Assembly: GCA_050250955.1 (NCBI GenBank)
Contig: JBFWNR010000002.1
Location: 558,001-622,000, forward strand
From: CAWAYR01 sp050250955
Lineage (GTDB): Bacteria; Acidobacteriota; Vicinamibacteria; Vicinamibacterales; UBA2999
Direction of reading: 5' to 3'
DNA length: 64,000 nucleotides
Of this stretch, positions 26,825 through 35,853 are shown one piece after another; within the stretch, counting starts at the first letter, position 1; every line of letters starts with the position of its first letter. Position numbers and translations under genes: made by a program. The notes beneath the pieces are model-generated. The model was given only the letters and a program-made list of their open reading frames with translations, was not told the DNA's origin and searched no databases.

Positions 26825-27505
26825 GTGCCTGCCGTTCGCCTGTTCATCGGAAACCTGCCGTACACCGCCACTGAAGAGGACATCCGGTCGTACTTTGCCC
26901 AGGTCGGCCCGCCGACCCAGGTGGTGCGCCCGCTCGACCGCGAGACGGGACGCGCCCGCGGCTTCGCCTTCGTGGAGTACGGCGAGCGCACCGTCGCGGA
27001 AGAGGCGATCAAACGCTTCGATGGGCAGCTCTTCATGGGGCGGCCGCTGGCGGTGAGCGAGGCGCGCGCGCGCGACGATCGCGGCCCGGGCGGCCCGCGG
27101 CCCGGCGGCGGTTTCGGCGGCCCGCGTCCAGGGGGCATGGGTCCTGGCCCAGGCGGCCCGCGCCCGGGAGGCTACAGCCCGCGTCCGCCGGGAGAGGGCT
27201 ACGGCGGGGCCCGGCCGGGTGGCGGCGGCTACCGCTCCGGTCCCGGCGATGCGCCGATGAGCGAGGCGGCGATCGCGCGGCAGCGCAACTTCGGACCGCC
27301 GGCGCCTCCCAAGGGCAAGAAGGGCCCGAAGGCCGGGCAGAAGGAACGCGGCCCGCGCGGCCCGATCCCCACCAAGTTCACCGGCCGGGTCTACGGTCTC
27401 GACGACGAGAACGAAGCGGCGGCCGGCGGCGACGACACCCTGCCGGACTTCATGAAGGCCGAGGCCGACACCGGGGCCGACGACACCGGCGACGATCAGG
27501 AGTAG
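26825..27505 (+). CDS. RRM-domain RNA-binding protein with Gly/Pro-rich tail
   Basis: 226 residues. Residues 3-80 are one RRM: RNP2 is RLFIGNLPYT and RNP1 is RARGFAFVEY. From about 90 to 165 it is a Pro/Gly/Arg tract (repeats of GGPRPGG, GGARPGG) likely to be disordered, then a Lys-rich segment (PPKGKKGPKAGQKERGPRGP) and an acidic C-terminus. It probably acts as an RNA chaperone. GTG start, preceded by GAGAG. Much longer than the second RRM protein at 63008-63334. Confidence 0.9.
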   Translation: MPAVRLFIGNLPYTATEEDIRSYFAQVGPPTQVVRPLDRETGRARGFAFVEYGERTVAEEAIKRFDGQLFMGRPLAVSEARARDDRGPGGPRPGGGFGGPRPGGMGPGPGGPRPGGYSPRPPGEGYGGARPGGGGYRSGPGDAPMSEAAIARQRNFGPPAPPKGKKGPKAGQKERGPRGPIPTKFTGRVYGLDDENEAAAGGDDTLPDFMKAEADTGADDTGDDQE

Positions 27506-27527
27506 GCGCCGGCGCCGCCCCCGGCGC

Positions 27528-27533
27528 TATGAT
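27528..27533 (+). promoter_or_regulatory. -10 element (TATGAT) upstream of the ispG pair
   Basis: TATGAT, 7 nt, then the ATG at 27541. It sets the start of the small gene and would drive ispG as well. Confidence 0.45.
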
Positions 27534-27540
27534 CGCGGGG

Positions 27541-27764
27541 ATGGACGCGTCGACACCGACCGTGCTGTGGCGTCTGTGGCGCGGTGAGGGCGCGCAGGCG
27601 CGGGCGGTGCTGCTGCCCGGCGATCCGCGCACCACCCTGACCGTCTTCGTCGACGACGTGATGGACCGCGCCGAGAACTTCGACAGCCTCGACCTGGCGC
27701 TGTTCCGCGCCGACGACCTCCGCGCGATGCTCGTCGCCGACGGCTGGCGCGAGGAGCCGCCGCG

Positions 27765-27768
<4 letters not shown>
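27541..27768 (+). CDS. Small hypothetical protein coupled to ispG
   Basis: 75 residues, MDASTPTVLWRLWRGEGAQ at the start, with a compact alpha/beta look (ARAVLLPGDPRTTLTVFVDD, then LFRADDLRAMLVADGW). No family recognised. The TGA overlaps the ispG ATG (ATGA), so expression is coupled; no function follows from that alone. An ATG 12 nt upstream is possible but falls inside the -10 box. Confidence 0.76.
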
Positions 27769-29045
<1,277 letters not shown>

Positions 29046-29050
29046 CGCCC

Positions 29051-30661
29051 ATGGCTTGGACCGTTCACGCACGGCCGTTTCCGCAACCACGTCACCGTTG
29101 GACGGCGCTCGCCGGCCTGGTCGCGCTCATGACGTCGGGCGCACCGGTCGCTCAGCAGCGGTTCGACGTGCTCGTCCGCGGCGGCCAGGTGCTCGACGGC
29201 AGCGGCGGCCCGGCCCGACGTGCCGACGTCGGTGTCGTCGGCGACCGGATCACCGCCGTGGGCGACCTGGCGGCGGCGACGGCGACGACGCTCGTGGACG
29301 CCACCGGCCGCTACGTCACGCCGGGGTTCATCGACGTGCACTCGCACGCCGGCCCGGGCCTGGCCACGCCGGCGTTGAAGCATGGCCGGCCGGTGCTCGC
29401 CCAGGGGATCACGACGGTGCTGGTCAACCCGGACGGCGGCGGGCCGGTCGATCTCGCGACGCAACGCGCCGGCTACGAGCGCGACGGGGTCGGCCTGAAC
29501 GTCGGACTGCTGGTGCCTCACGGGTCGGTGCGTCGCGAGGTGCTGGCGATGTCGGACCGCGACCCCACGCCGGCCGAACTGGCGCGGATGGTCGGTCTCG
29601 TCCGCGACGGCATGCGGGCCGGCGCGTTCGGGATGTCGAGCGGCTTGTACTACGCGCCGGGCAGCTACTCGAAGACCGACGAGGTCATCGCGATGGCGCG
29701 ACCGGTCGCCGAGTCCGGCGGCAGCTACACCAGCCACATCCGCGACGAAGCCGACTACGGCGTCGGCGTCGTCGCCGCCGTCGACGAGGTCATCGCCATC
29801 GCCGAGACGGCGGGGCTGACCGGCGTGGTCACCCACATGAAGGCGCTGGGACCGGCCAGCTGGGGCCTCTCCAAGACGCTGGTCGCCCACATCGAGGCCG
29901 CCCGGCAGCGCGGCGTGAAGGTCTACGCCGACCAGTATCCCTACGAGGCCAGCGGCACCGGCATCGTCGGCGCCCTGGTGCCCCGCTGGGCGCAGGTCGG
30001 CGGCCGCGACGTCATGCAGCGCCGCCTCACCGGCGAACTGCGCGGCAAGGTGCGCGACGAGGTGAAGGCGAACCTGGCGCGGCGCGGCGGCGCCGACACC
30101 TTCCTGGTCGCCGAATACGCCCCCGACACGTCGATCGAAGGGCAACGGCTGTCGGACCTGGCCGCCAGGGCGGGGCTCGCCCCGGAGGAATACGCGCTGA
30201 CCCTGCTGGAGAAGGACGATGCCGGGCTGGTGTCGTTCAACATGTCCGAGGACGACATCGCCCTCATCATGCGCCAGCCGTGGACGATGACCTGCACCGA
30301 CGGCGGCCTGCAGCCGGTGACCGAGGGCAAGCCCCACCCGCGGGCCTACGGCGCCTTCCCGCGCAAGCTGGCCCGCTACGTCCGCGATCGCGGCGTCGTC
30401 GACCTGCCGTTCGCGATCCGATCGATGACCGCGCTGGCCGCCGAGGTGTTCGGCATCAAGGACCGCGGCGTCGTCCGCCCGGGCGCGTTCGCCGACCTGC
30501 TGGTGTTCGACCTCGCCGCCGTGCGGGAGACCGCCACCTACGAGAATCCGCACCAGCTGGCCGAGGGCTTCGACACCATCGTCGTCAACGGGCGCGTGGC
30601 GCGGCGCAACGGCACGTTCGGCGACGGGCTGGCCGGCCGGGTGCTGCGCCTCGAACGATGA
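29051..30661 (+). CDS. Secreted N-acyl-D-amino-acid deacylase-type amidohydrolase
   Basis: 536 residues, signal peptide at about 14-35 (RHRWTALAGLVALMTSG). The amidohydrolase core starts FDVLVRGGQVLDGSG; the metal motif is GFIDVHSHAGPG (HxH). MSSGLYYAPGSYSKTDEVIAM and TSHIRDEADYGVGV are typical of the D-aminoacylase subfamily, and VVTHMKALG and TMTCTDGGLQP give later metal ligands. It likely hydrolyses N-acyl-D-amino acids or related dipeptides outside the cytoplasm. It starts 5 nt after ispG but has no clear functional relation. Confidence 0.92.
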   Translation: MAWTVHARPFPQPRHRWTALAGLVALMTSGAPVAQQRFDVLVRGGQVLDGSGGPARRADVGVVGDRITAVGDLAAATATTLVDATGRYVTPGFIDVHSHAGPGLATPALKHGRPVLAQGITTVLVNPDGGGPVDLATQRAGYERDGVGLNVGLLVPHGSVRREVLAMSDRDPTPAELARMVGLVRDGMRAGAFGMSSGLYYAPGSYSKTDEVIAMARPVAESGGSYTSHIRDEADYGVGVVAAVDEVIAIAETAGLTGVVTHMKALGPASWGLSKTLVAHIEAARQRGVKVYADQYPYEASGTGIVGALVPRWAQVGGRDVMQRRLTGELRGKVRDEVKANLARRGGADTFLVAEYAPDTSIEGQRLSDLAARAGLAPEEYALTLLEKDDAGLVSFNMSEDDIALIMRQPWTMTCTDGGLQPVTEGKPHPRAYGAFPRKLARYVRDRGVVDLPFAIRSMTALAAEVFGIKDRGVVRPGAFADLLVFDLAAVRETATYENPHQLAEGFDTIVVNGRVARRNGTFGDGLAGRVLRLER

Positions 30662-30674
30662 GCGGCCGGCGCCG

Positions 30675-31925
30675 TCAGGCGGGCGGGCCGGTGATGAGGC
30701 GCACGCCGCGCTGTCTGGTCACGTAGGCGATCAGCCACTGCGCCAGCACCACCACCCGGTTCTTGAAGCCGATGAGGAACACGAGGTGGAGGAACAGCCA
30801 GGCCAGCCAGGCCGGATAGCCGGTCAGCCGCACCCAGCCGAGATCGGCGATGGCGCGGGCCCGGCCGATCGTCGCCATGCTCCCGGGGTCGCGATAGCGG
30901 AACGGCTCGGTGGCGGCGCCGGCGATCGTCTTCAGGGCGTTGGCGGCGGCGCATCGCCCGGCCTGCATCGCCGCCTGGGCCACGCCGGGAATCGGCCGGC
31001 CATCGCCGCCGGGGCGGGCCATCAGGTCGCCGGCGACGAAGATCTCCGGATGGCCGGGCACCGACAGATCCTCGCGGACCTCGACCCGGCCGAGCCGGTC
31101 GAGCGGACCGCGGGTCGCCCGCCCGAGCGGCGATGCCTGGACGCCGGCCGCCCAGACGACGGTCCCGGCGCGCAGCCGCTCGGCACCGATCGCCACCGCA
31201 TCGGCGGTAAGGCCGGTGACGGTCGTGCCCTCGCGGACCTCGACGCCGAGGTCGGCGAGCGCCCGCCGCGCCGAGTCGCGGAGCCGTTCGACGTAGGCGG
31301 CGAGAATCGTCGCCCCGCCCTCGAGGAGCACGACCCGGGCGGTCTGCGGCGCGATGCGATCGAACTCGTCGCGCAGCGCCTGCCGGGCGATCTCGGCGAT
31401 GGCGCCGGCCATCTCCACGCCGGTCGGGCCGCCGCCGATGACCACGAACGTCAGCAGCTCACGCTGGCGGGCCGGGTCGGCTTCGGCTTCGGCACGCTCG
31501 AAGGCGAGCAGGACGCGGCGGCGGATGGCCACGGCGTCGTCCAGCGTCTTGAGGCCTGGGGCGTGCACCGCCCAGTCGTCGTGGCCGAAGTAGGCGTGCG
31601 TGACGCCGGTGGCGACGATGAGCGCGTGGTAGGGCAACCCGTCCCCGCTCGCCAGCTCGACCCGACGGGCCGCTACGTCGATGCCGACGGCCTCGCCGAG
31701 CAGGACCCTGACGTTCCCCTGCCGGCGCAGGATCCAGCGGATCGGCGCCGCGATGTCGGCGGGCGACAGGCCGGCCGTGGCGACCTGGTAGAGCAGCGGC
31801 TGGAAGACGTGGTGGTTGTGGCGATCGACCACGGTCACGTCCACCGCCGCCCGGCGCAGGGCCCGCGCCGCCGCCAGGCCGGCGAAGCCACCGCCGACGA
31901 TCACGACGCGCGCGGCAGTGGTCAT
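30675..31925 (-). CDS. ndh: Type II NADH dehydrogenase (NDH-2)
   Basis: 416 residues. Non-proton-pumping NADH:quinone oxidoreductase at the membrane. FAD motif VVIVGGGFAGLAAARAL at the N-terminus, NAD motif FVVIGGGPTGVEMAGAIAEI in the middle, and EIFVAGDLMA for the flavin. The HVFQPLLYQVATAGLSPADIA segment is diagnostic for NDH-2, and the C-terminal LAWLFLHLVFLIGFKNR gives membrane binding. The ATG at 31925 overlaps the stop of the upstream permease gene by 4 nt, so the enzyme is cotranscribed with two MacB-like permeases, an unusual partner set. Confidence 0.94.
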   Translation of the reverse strand: MTTAARVVIVGGGFAGLAAARALRRAAVDVTVVDRHNHHVFQPLLYQVATAGLSPADIAAPIRWILRRQGNVRVLLGEAVGIDVAARRVELASGDGLPYHALIVATGVTHAYFGHDDWAVHAPGLKTLDDAVAIRRRVLLAFERAEAEADPARQRELLTFVVIGGGPTGVEMAGAIAEIARQALRDEFDRIAPQTARVVLLEGGATILAAYVERLRDSARRALADLGVEVREGTTVTGLTADAVAIGAERLRAGTVVWAAGVQASPLGRATRGPLDRLGRVEVREDLSVPGHPEIFVAGDLMARPGGDGRPIPGVAQAAMQAGRCAAANALKTIAGAATEPFRYRDPGSMATIGRARAIADLGWVRLTGYPAWLAWLFLHLVFLIGFKNRVVVLAQWLIAYVTRQRGVRLITGPPA

Positions 31926-33208
31926 TCGTAGCGCAGCGCCTCGACCGGATCGAGCGCGGCGGCCCGTCGCGCCGGCCAGTACCCGGCCAGGATTCCGACG
32001 ACGATCGAGGTGCCGAGTCCCGCCAGGACCGCCCACAGCGGCGGCATCGCCGGAAAGGCCGGGGCGAACACCGTGGCGACGAGACCCAGCGCCACCGCAA
32101 CCGCGACACCGGCGGCGCCGCCGGCGCCGGCCAGCATCGCCGCCTCGAACAGGAACTGCCGCAGCACCTCGCCGCGCCGGGCGCCGATGGCGAGCCGGAC
32201 GCCGATCTCGCGCGTCCGCTCGGTGACGCTCATCACCATGACGTTGGCGATGCCGATGCCGCCGATGAGCAGACTGACGGCGGCGAGGCCGACGGTGGCG
32301 AAGAACAGCTGGGCGCCGAGGCGGTCGAACTGGGCGATGATCTGGTCCGAGGTCGACAGCTGGAAGTCGCTGGGCGCCCCGCCGGCGACGCCGCGAACCA
32401 GGCGCAGCACGGTCTCGGTCTCGTCGCGGGCGCGGGCGCGCAGACCGGGGCGGGCGCGCACGTAGAGCACCGTATTCTCGGCCTCGGGAAACCGCCGCAG
32501 GGCGGTCGCCACCGGCAGCAACACGACGTTGTCGTTGCGGTTCTCGCCGAAGAAGGTGCCGCGCCGCTTGGCCAGCACCCCGACGACGTAGACGCGGGAG
32601 CCGCCGAGCAGGAACGACTGCCCCACGGCACCGGCCGTCCCGAACAGGGCCGTGGCGATGTTGGCACCGAGGACCGCCACCGGAGCGAGGACGCGGTTCT
32701 CGGCCTCGCTGAACGGACGGCCGGCGGCGAAGTCGGCGCCGGTCACGTCGAAGAAGTTCGCCGACACCCCTTCGAGCAGCACCGTGTCCGACTCGTTGGC
32801 GCCGTTCCGGGCGGTGATGGTCCGCGTCGCCGTGACGGCCGGCACCAGCAGCTGCACCCCGACGTCGCGCACCGACGGCGCGAGGCGTTCGACGACGGCG
32901 GCGTCGGCCGGACGGAGAGGCCGCCGCAGCGCGTCACGCTCCGATGCCGGGCTGTACGGATCGCCGTTGCGGTGGAAGGCGAAGATGTTGTCGGTGCCGA
33001 GCTCGCGGAACAGCTGCGCCACGCTGTTGCGGAGCCCGACCAGCACCGACGCCACCAGCACCACGGTGACGATGCCGATCACCACGCCGCCGATGGCCAG
33101 CGCGGATCGCGCCGGTTGGGCGCGCAGGGACTCCCAGGCGAGGCGTGCCGCCTCGCCGAGCGAACCGGTCACGGCGGCCAGGCCGTGGCCATCCGCCCGT
33201 CGCGCCAT
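31922..33208 (-). CDS. MacB/FtsX-type ABC transporter permease (second of pair)
   Basis: 428 residues. N-terminal membrane helix (SALAIGGVVIGIVTVVLVASVLVG), a large periplasmic MacB_PCD domain (about 50-270), then three helices with ERTREIGVRLAIGARRGEVLRQFL, the conserved FtsX coupling segment. No ATPase domain is present. The ATG overlaps the first permease's stop by 1 nt (TGATG). It belongs to the efflux or lipoprotein-release class of ABC permeases. Confidence 0.9.
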   Translation of the reverse strand: MARRADGHGLAAVTGSLGEAARLAWESLRAQPARSALAIGGVVIGIVTVVLVASVLVGLRNSVAQLFRELGTDNIFAFHRNGDPYSPASERDALRRPLRPADAAVVERLAPSVRDVGVQLLVPAVTATRTITARNGANESDTVLLEGVSANFFDVTGADFAAGRPFSEAENRVLAPVAVLGANIATALFGTAGAVGQSFLLGGSRVYVVGVLAKRRGTFFGENRNDNVVLLPVATALRRFPEAENTVLYVRARPGLRARARDETETVLRLVRGVAGGAPSDFQLSTSDQIIAQFDRLGAQLFFATVGLAAVSLLIGGIGIANVMVMSVTERTREIGVRLAIGARRGEVLRQFLFEAAMLAGAGGAAGVAVAVALGLVATVFAPAFPAMPPLWAVLAGLGTSIVVGILAGYWPARRAAALDPVEALRYE

Positions 33209-34458
33209 CAGTCGGCCCTCAACGCGGTGATCACGTCGATGCGGGTGGCACGGCGCGCCGGATACCAGCCGGCGACGATGCCGCTCGCTGCCGCGGCGCC
33301 CAGCGCCAGCGCCACGGTCGACGCACGGATGCCGATGGGGATGCCCAACGCCGCGGACAGGACCGTCACGGTGGCGCCGGCCGCCACGGCGCCGACCGTG
33401 CCGCCGGCGGTCGCCACCAGCACCGCCTCGGCCAGCACCTCGCGCAGGATCTGGCGGCGCGGGGCGCCGAGCGCGCGGCGCACGCCGATCTCCCGCGTCC
33501 GCGTCGTCACCGAGACGAGCACGGTGTTGGTGACCACGACGATGGCCGCCAGCAACGCCATCGCCGAGATCGGCCCGGCGGCGGCGCCGATGCGTTGGGA
33601 CAGCGAGAGGACGAAGCCGCGCGCGGCGTCGGGCGTGAGCAGGTCGAAGGTGTCGGCCGCGCCGGGGGCGAGGCGACGGGCGGCGCGCAGCGACACCCGG
33701 GCGCGGTCCTCGCCCGCCTCCGATCGACGGTTGCCCACGGTCTTGGCGAAGATCTGCAGGCTGCGCGGCGCCCCGAACGCCCGCTCGAACGCGCGCAACG
33801 GCACCCAGACGTAACGGTCGAGCGACGCCCCTCCCGAGTTGCCCAGACGGTCCTGGACCCCGATCACTTCGAACCGCCGGCCGGCGAGGCGGATCGCCTG
33901 GCCGAGCGGATCGCGGGCCGGGAACAGGGCGTCGGCGACGTCGGTGCCGATCACCGCCACGGCCGCGCCGGCGCGGTCCTCGTCGGGCCTGAAGAACCGG
34001 CCGCGGGCGATGGCCAGGTCACGCAGATCGGCCAGCGTCGACCAGGTTCCGGTGATGGCGCCGTTCTCGAACACCCGGCCGCCGGCGACCACCTCCGCCG
34101 TCGTCTGCGCGTTGGGCGCGTATTCCACCAGCCCCCCGGCGAGACGTTCGAGCTGGACCAGCTCGATGCGCTGGATCGGCGGGTTGCGCTGCAGCTGCTG
34201 CTGGAGCTCGCGCCGCGACACGCGGCCCGGTGACGCCACCTGCGCGAGCAGGAACGTGTCGGATCCGAATGCCCTCGCCGTCGTCGTCCGGGCGTACGCC
34301 GCCACGGCGTCGAGGGCCGCGACGACGATGATGATGGTCGCGACGGCGGCCGCAATGGCCAGTCCGCCCAACGCCGACCGCAGCCGGTGTCCACGGGCCG
34401 CGGCCAGCCCCTGGGCGACCGCTTCAATCAACTCCCGCCGCATCGACGCCCGAGCCAT
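33208..34458 (-). CDS. MacB/FtsX-type ABC transporter permease (first of pair)
   Basis: 416 residues from the ATG at 34458 (MARASMRREL); an ATG at 34443 is possible. Architecture as in the paired permease: an N-terminal helix (LRSALGGLAIAAAVATIIIVVAALDA), a periplasmic domain, and the C-terminal FtsX block TRTREIGVRRALGAPRRQILREVL. The two permeases presumably heterodimerise, with a separately encoded ATPase that is not in this window. Divergent from the MacA-like adaptor gene. Confidence 0.89.
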   Translation of the reverse strand: MARASMRRELIEAVAQGLAAARGHRLRSALGGLAIAAAVATIIIVVAALDAVAAYARTTTARAFGSDTFLLAQVASPGRVSRRELQQQLQRNPPIQRIELVQLERLAGGLVEYAPNAQTTAEVVAGGRVFENGAITGTWSTLADLRDLAIARGRFFRPDEDRAGAAVAVIGTDVADALFPARDPLGQAIRLAGRRFEVIGVQDRLGNSGGASLDRYVWVPLRAFERAFGAPRSLQIFAKTVGNRRSEAGEDRARVSLRAARRLAPGAADTFDLLTPDAARGFVLSLSQRIGAAAGPISAMALLAAIVVVTNTVLVSVTTRTREIGVRRALGAPRRQILREVLAEAVLVATAGGTVGAVAAGATVTVLSAALGIPIGIRASTVALALGAAAASGIVAGWYPARRATRIDVITALRAD

Positions 34459-34572
34459 CCCGAGTGTTGGACGCACAGTCGGCACCGGTCGCCCCGGATC
34501 AGCGCCCGGGGACGCCTCGGACCACCGGAGCGTCACAGCATACACTTGTCACCCCGACTGCCGCTCCCGCCC
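34459..34572. promoter_or_regulatory. Divergent promoter region, permeases versus adaptor
   Basis: 114 nt between the two start codons. The only AT-rich core is CAGCATACACTTGTCAC (34536-34552). It offers TACACT as a plus-strand -10 and TATGCT as a minus-strand -10, overlapping each other. Opposing transcription from one site would allow coordinated control. Confidence 0.4.
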
Positions 34573-35817
34573 ATGCCCTCACGTCGCACCGTCCTGCTGG
34601 TCGTCCTGGTCCTCGCTGGTGTCGCCGCCTTTGCCCTCCGCCCCCGGTCCGGCGACCGGATCGAGGTCGACGTGGCCGTCGTCGAGCGGGTCGCGCAGCT
34701 GCGCTCGTTCGTCACGGCGTCGGGAGAGATCGTCGCCACCCGGTTCGCGGACATCGGGTCGAGCGCGATGGGCCGGGTCGTGGAGCTCGCGGTCAAGGAG
34801 GGCGACCGGGTCCGGGCCGGCCAGCGGCTGGCGCGGATCGACCCGGTCCAGGCCGCCAGTGCCGCGACGGCGGCCGCCGAGGGCCTGGCGGCGCTGGAGG
34901 CGGACGCCCGGGCGCTGGGCGCCCAGGCCCGGCAGGCGCGGGCCGACCTCGCCGCCTCGCAGGCGCGCGCCGACGAAGCCGCCAGGAACCGCCGCCGGGC
35001 CGACGACCTCCGGGCCGCCGGACTGACGCCGCAGGCCGACTTCGATGCCGCTGTGGCGGCCGCCGACAGCGCCGCGGCCCAGGTCGCCGCCGCCACCGCC
35101 GCCGTGGCGCGGAGCGACCAGGCGCTGGCCGCGGCCGAGCGACGCGTCGCCCAGGCCCGCGCCGACCGCACCCGGGCTCGCGATCAACTGGACAAGACCG
35201 AGATCACCGCGCCGATCGACGGCGTCGTGACCCGCCTGGACGTCGAAGAGGGCGAGATGGTCGTCATCGGCGTGCAGAACCAGCCGGGCACCATCCTCAT
35301 GACCGTCTCGGACCTGAGCGCCGTCGATGCCGAGGTCAAGGTCGCCGAGGCCGACGTGCTCCGCCTGGCCGTCGGCAACCCGGCGACGGTGTCGCTCGAG
35401 GCGGCCGGGGGCCGGATCTTTCCCGGCAAGGTGGTCGAGATCGGCGCCAGCGCCCTGCCGCAGATCGGCACGCAGGCGGCCGCGCGCGAGTTTCGCGTCC
35501 GGGTCCGCCTGGCCGGCGACATCTCGGTGCTGCGCCCCGGCCTCACGTGCGATGCCGAGATCCTGGTCGCCGAGCGCACCGGGGTCCTGACCGTGCCGTT
35601 GCAGGCGGTGGTGCAGCGCGGCGAGGAGACCGGAGTGTTCGTGCTCGACGGCGACGACCGCGCGGCGTTCACGCCGGTGACCCCCGGCATCATCGGCGGC
35701 CTCGCCATCGAGGTCGACGGACTCGCCGAGGGGGCCACGATTGTCGCCGGGCCGTTCCAGGCGCTGCGCGAACTCGACACCGGCATCCGGGTGCGGCGAC
35801 GCGCCGCAACTCCGTAG
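34573..35817 (+). CDS. MacA/HlyD-type periplasmic adaptor subunit
   Basis: 414 residues. N-terminal signal anchor (RRTVLLVVLVLAGVAAFAL), a lipoyl-type hairpin (GRVVELAVKEGDRVRAGQRLARID), a long Ala/Arg coiled coil (about 100-205), a beta-barrel domain (EITAPIDGVVTRLDVEEGEMVV) and a membrane-proximal domain. It would bridge the inner-membrane permeases to an outer-membrane channel for efflux of an unknown substrate. Its gene is divergent from the two permease genes, its likely partners. Confidence 0.92.
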   Translation: MPSRRTVLLVVLVLAGVAAFALRPRSGDRIEVDVAVVERVAQLRSFVTASGEIVATRFADIGSSAMGRVVELAVKEGDRVRAGQRLARIDPVQAASAATAAAEGLAALEADARALGAQARQARADLAASQARADEAARNRRRADDLRAAGLTPQADFDAAVAAADSAAAQVAAATAAVARSDQALAAAERRVAQARADRTRARDQLDKTEITAPIDGVVTRLDVEEGEMVVIGVQNQPGTILMTVSDLSAVDAEVKVAEADVLRLAVGNPATVSLEAAGGRIFPGKVVEIGASALPQIGTQAAAREFRVRVRLAGDISVLRPGLTCDAEILVAERTGVLTVPLQAVVQRGEETGVFVLDGDDRAAFTPVTPGIIGGLAIEVDGLAEGATIVAGPFQALRELDTGIRVRRRAATP

Positions 35818-35842
35818 TCCTGGCCGCCGGCCGGCCTCGCAG

Positions 35843-35848
35843 TAAGAT
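35843..35848 (+). promoter_or_regulatory. -10 element (TAAGAT) for the Mo-pterin oxidoreductase
   Basis: TAAGAT, 5 nt, then the ATG at 35854. Start-proximal class, no Shine-Dalgarno sequence. Confidence 0.4.
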
Positions 35849-35853
35849 GCCCC

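Noticed and set aside
27060..27260. Tandem repeat region in the RRM gene
   Set aside because: It only encodes the Gly/Pro/Arg tail; units are irregular and no array structure is present.
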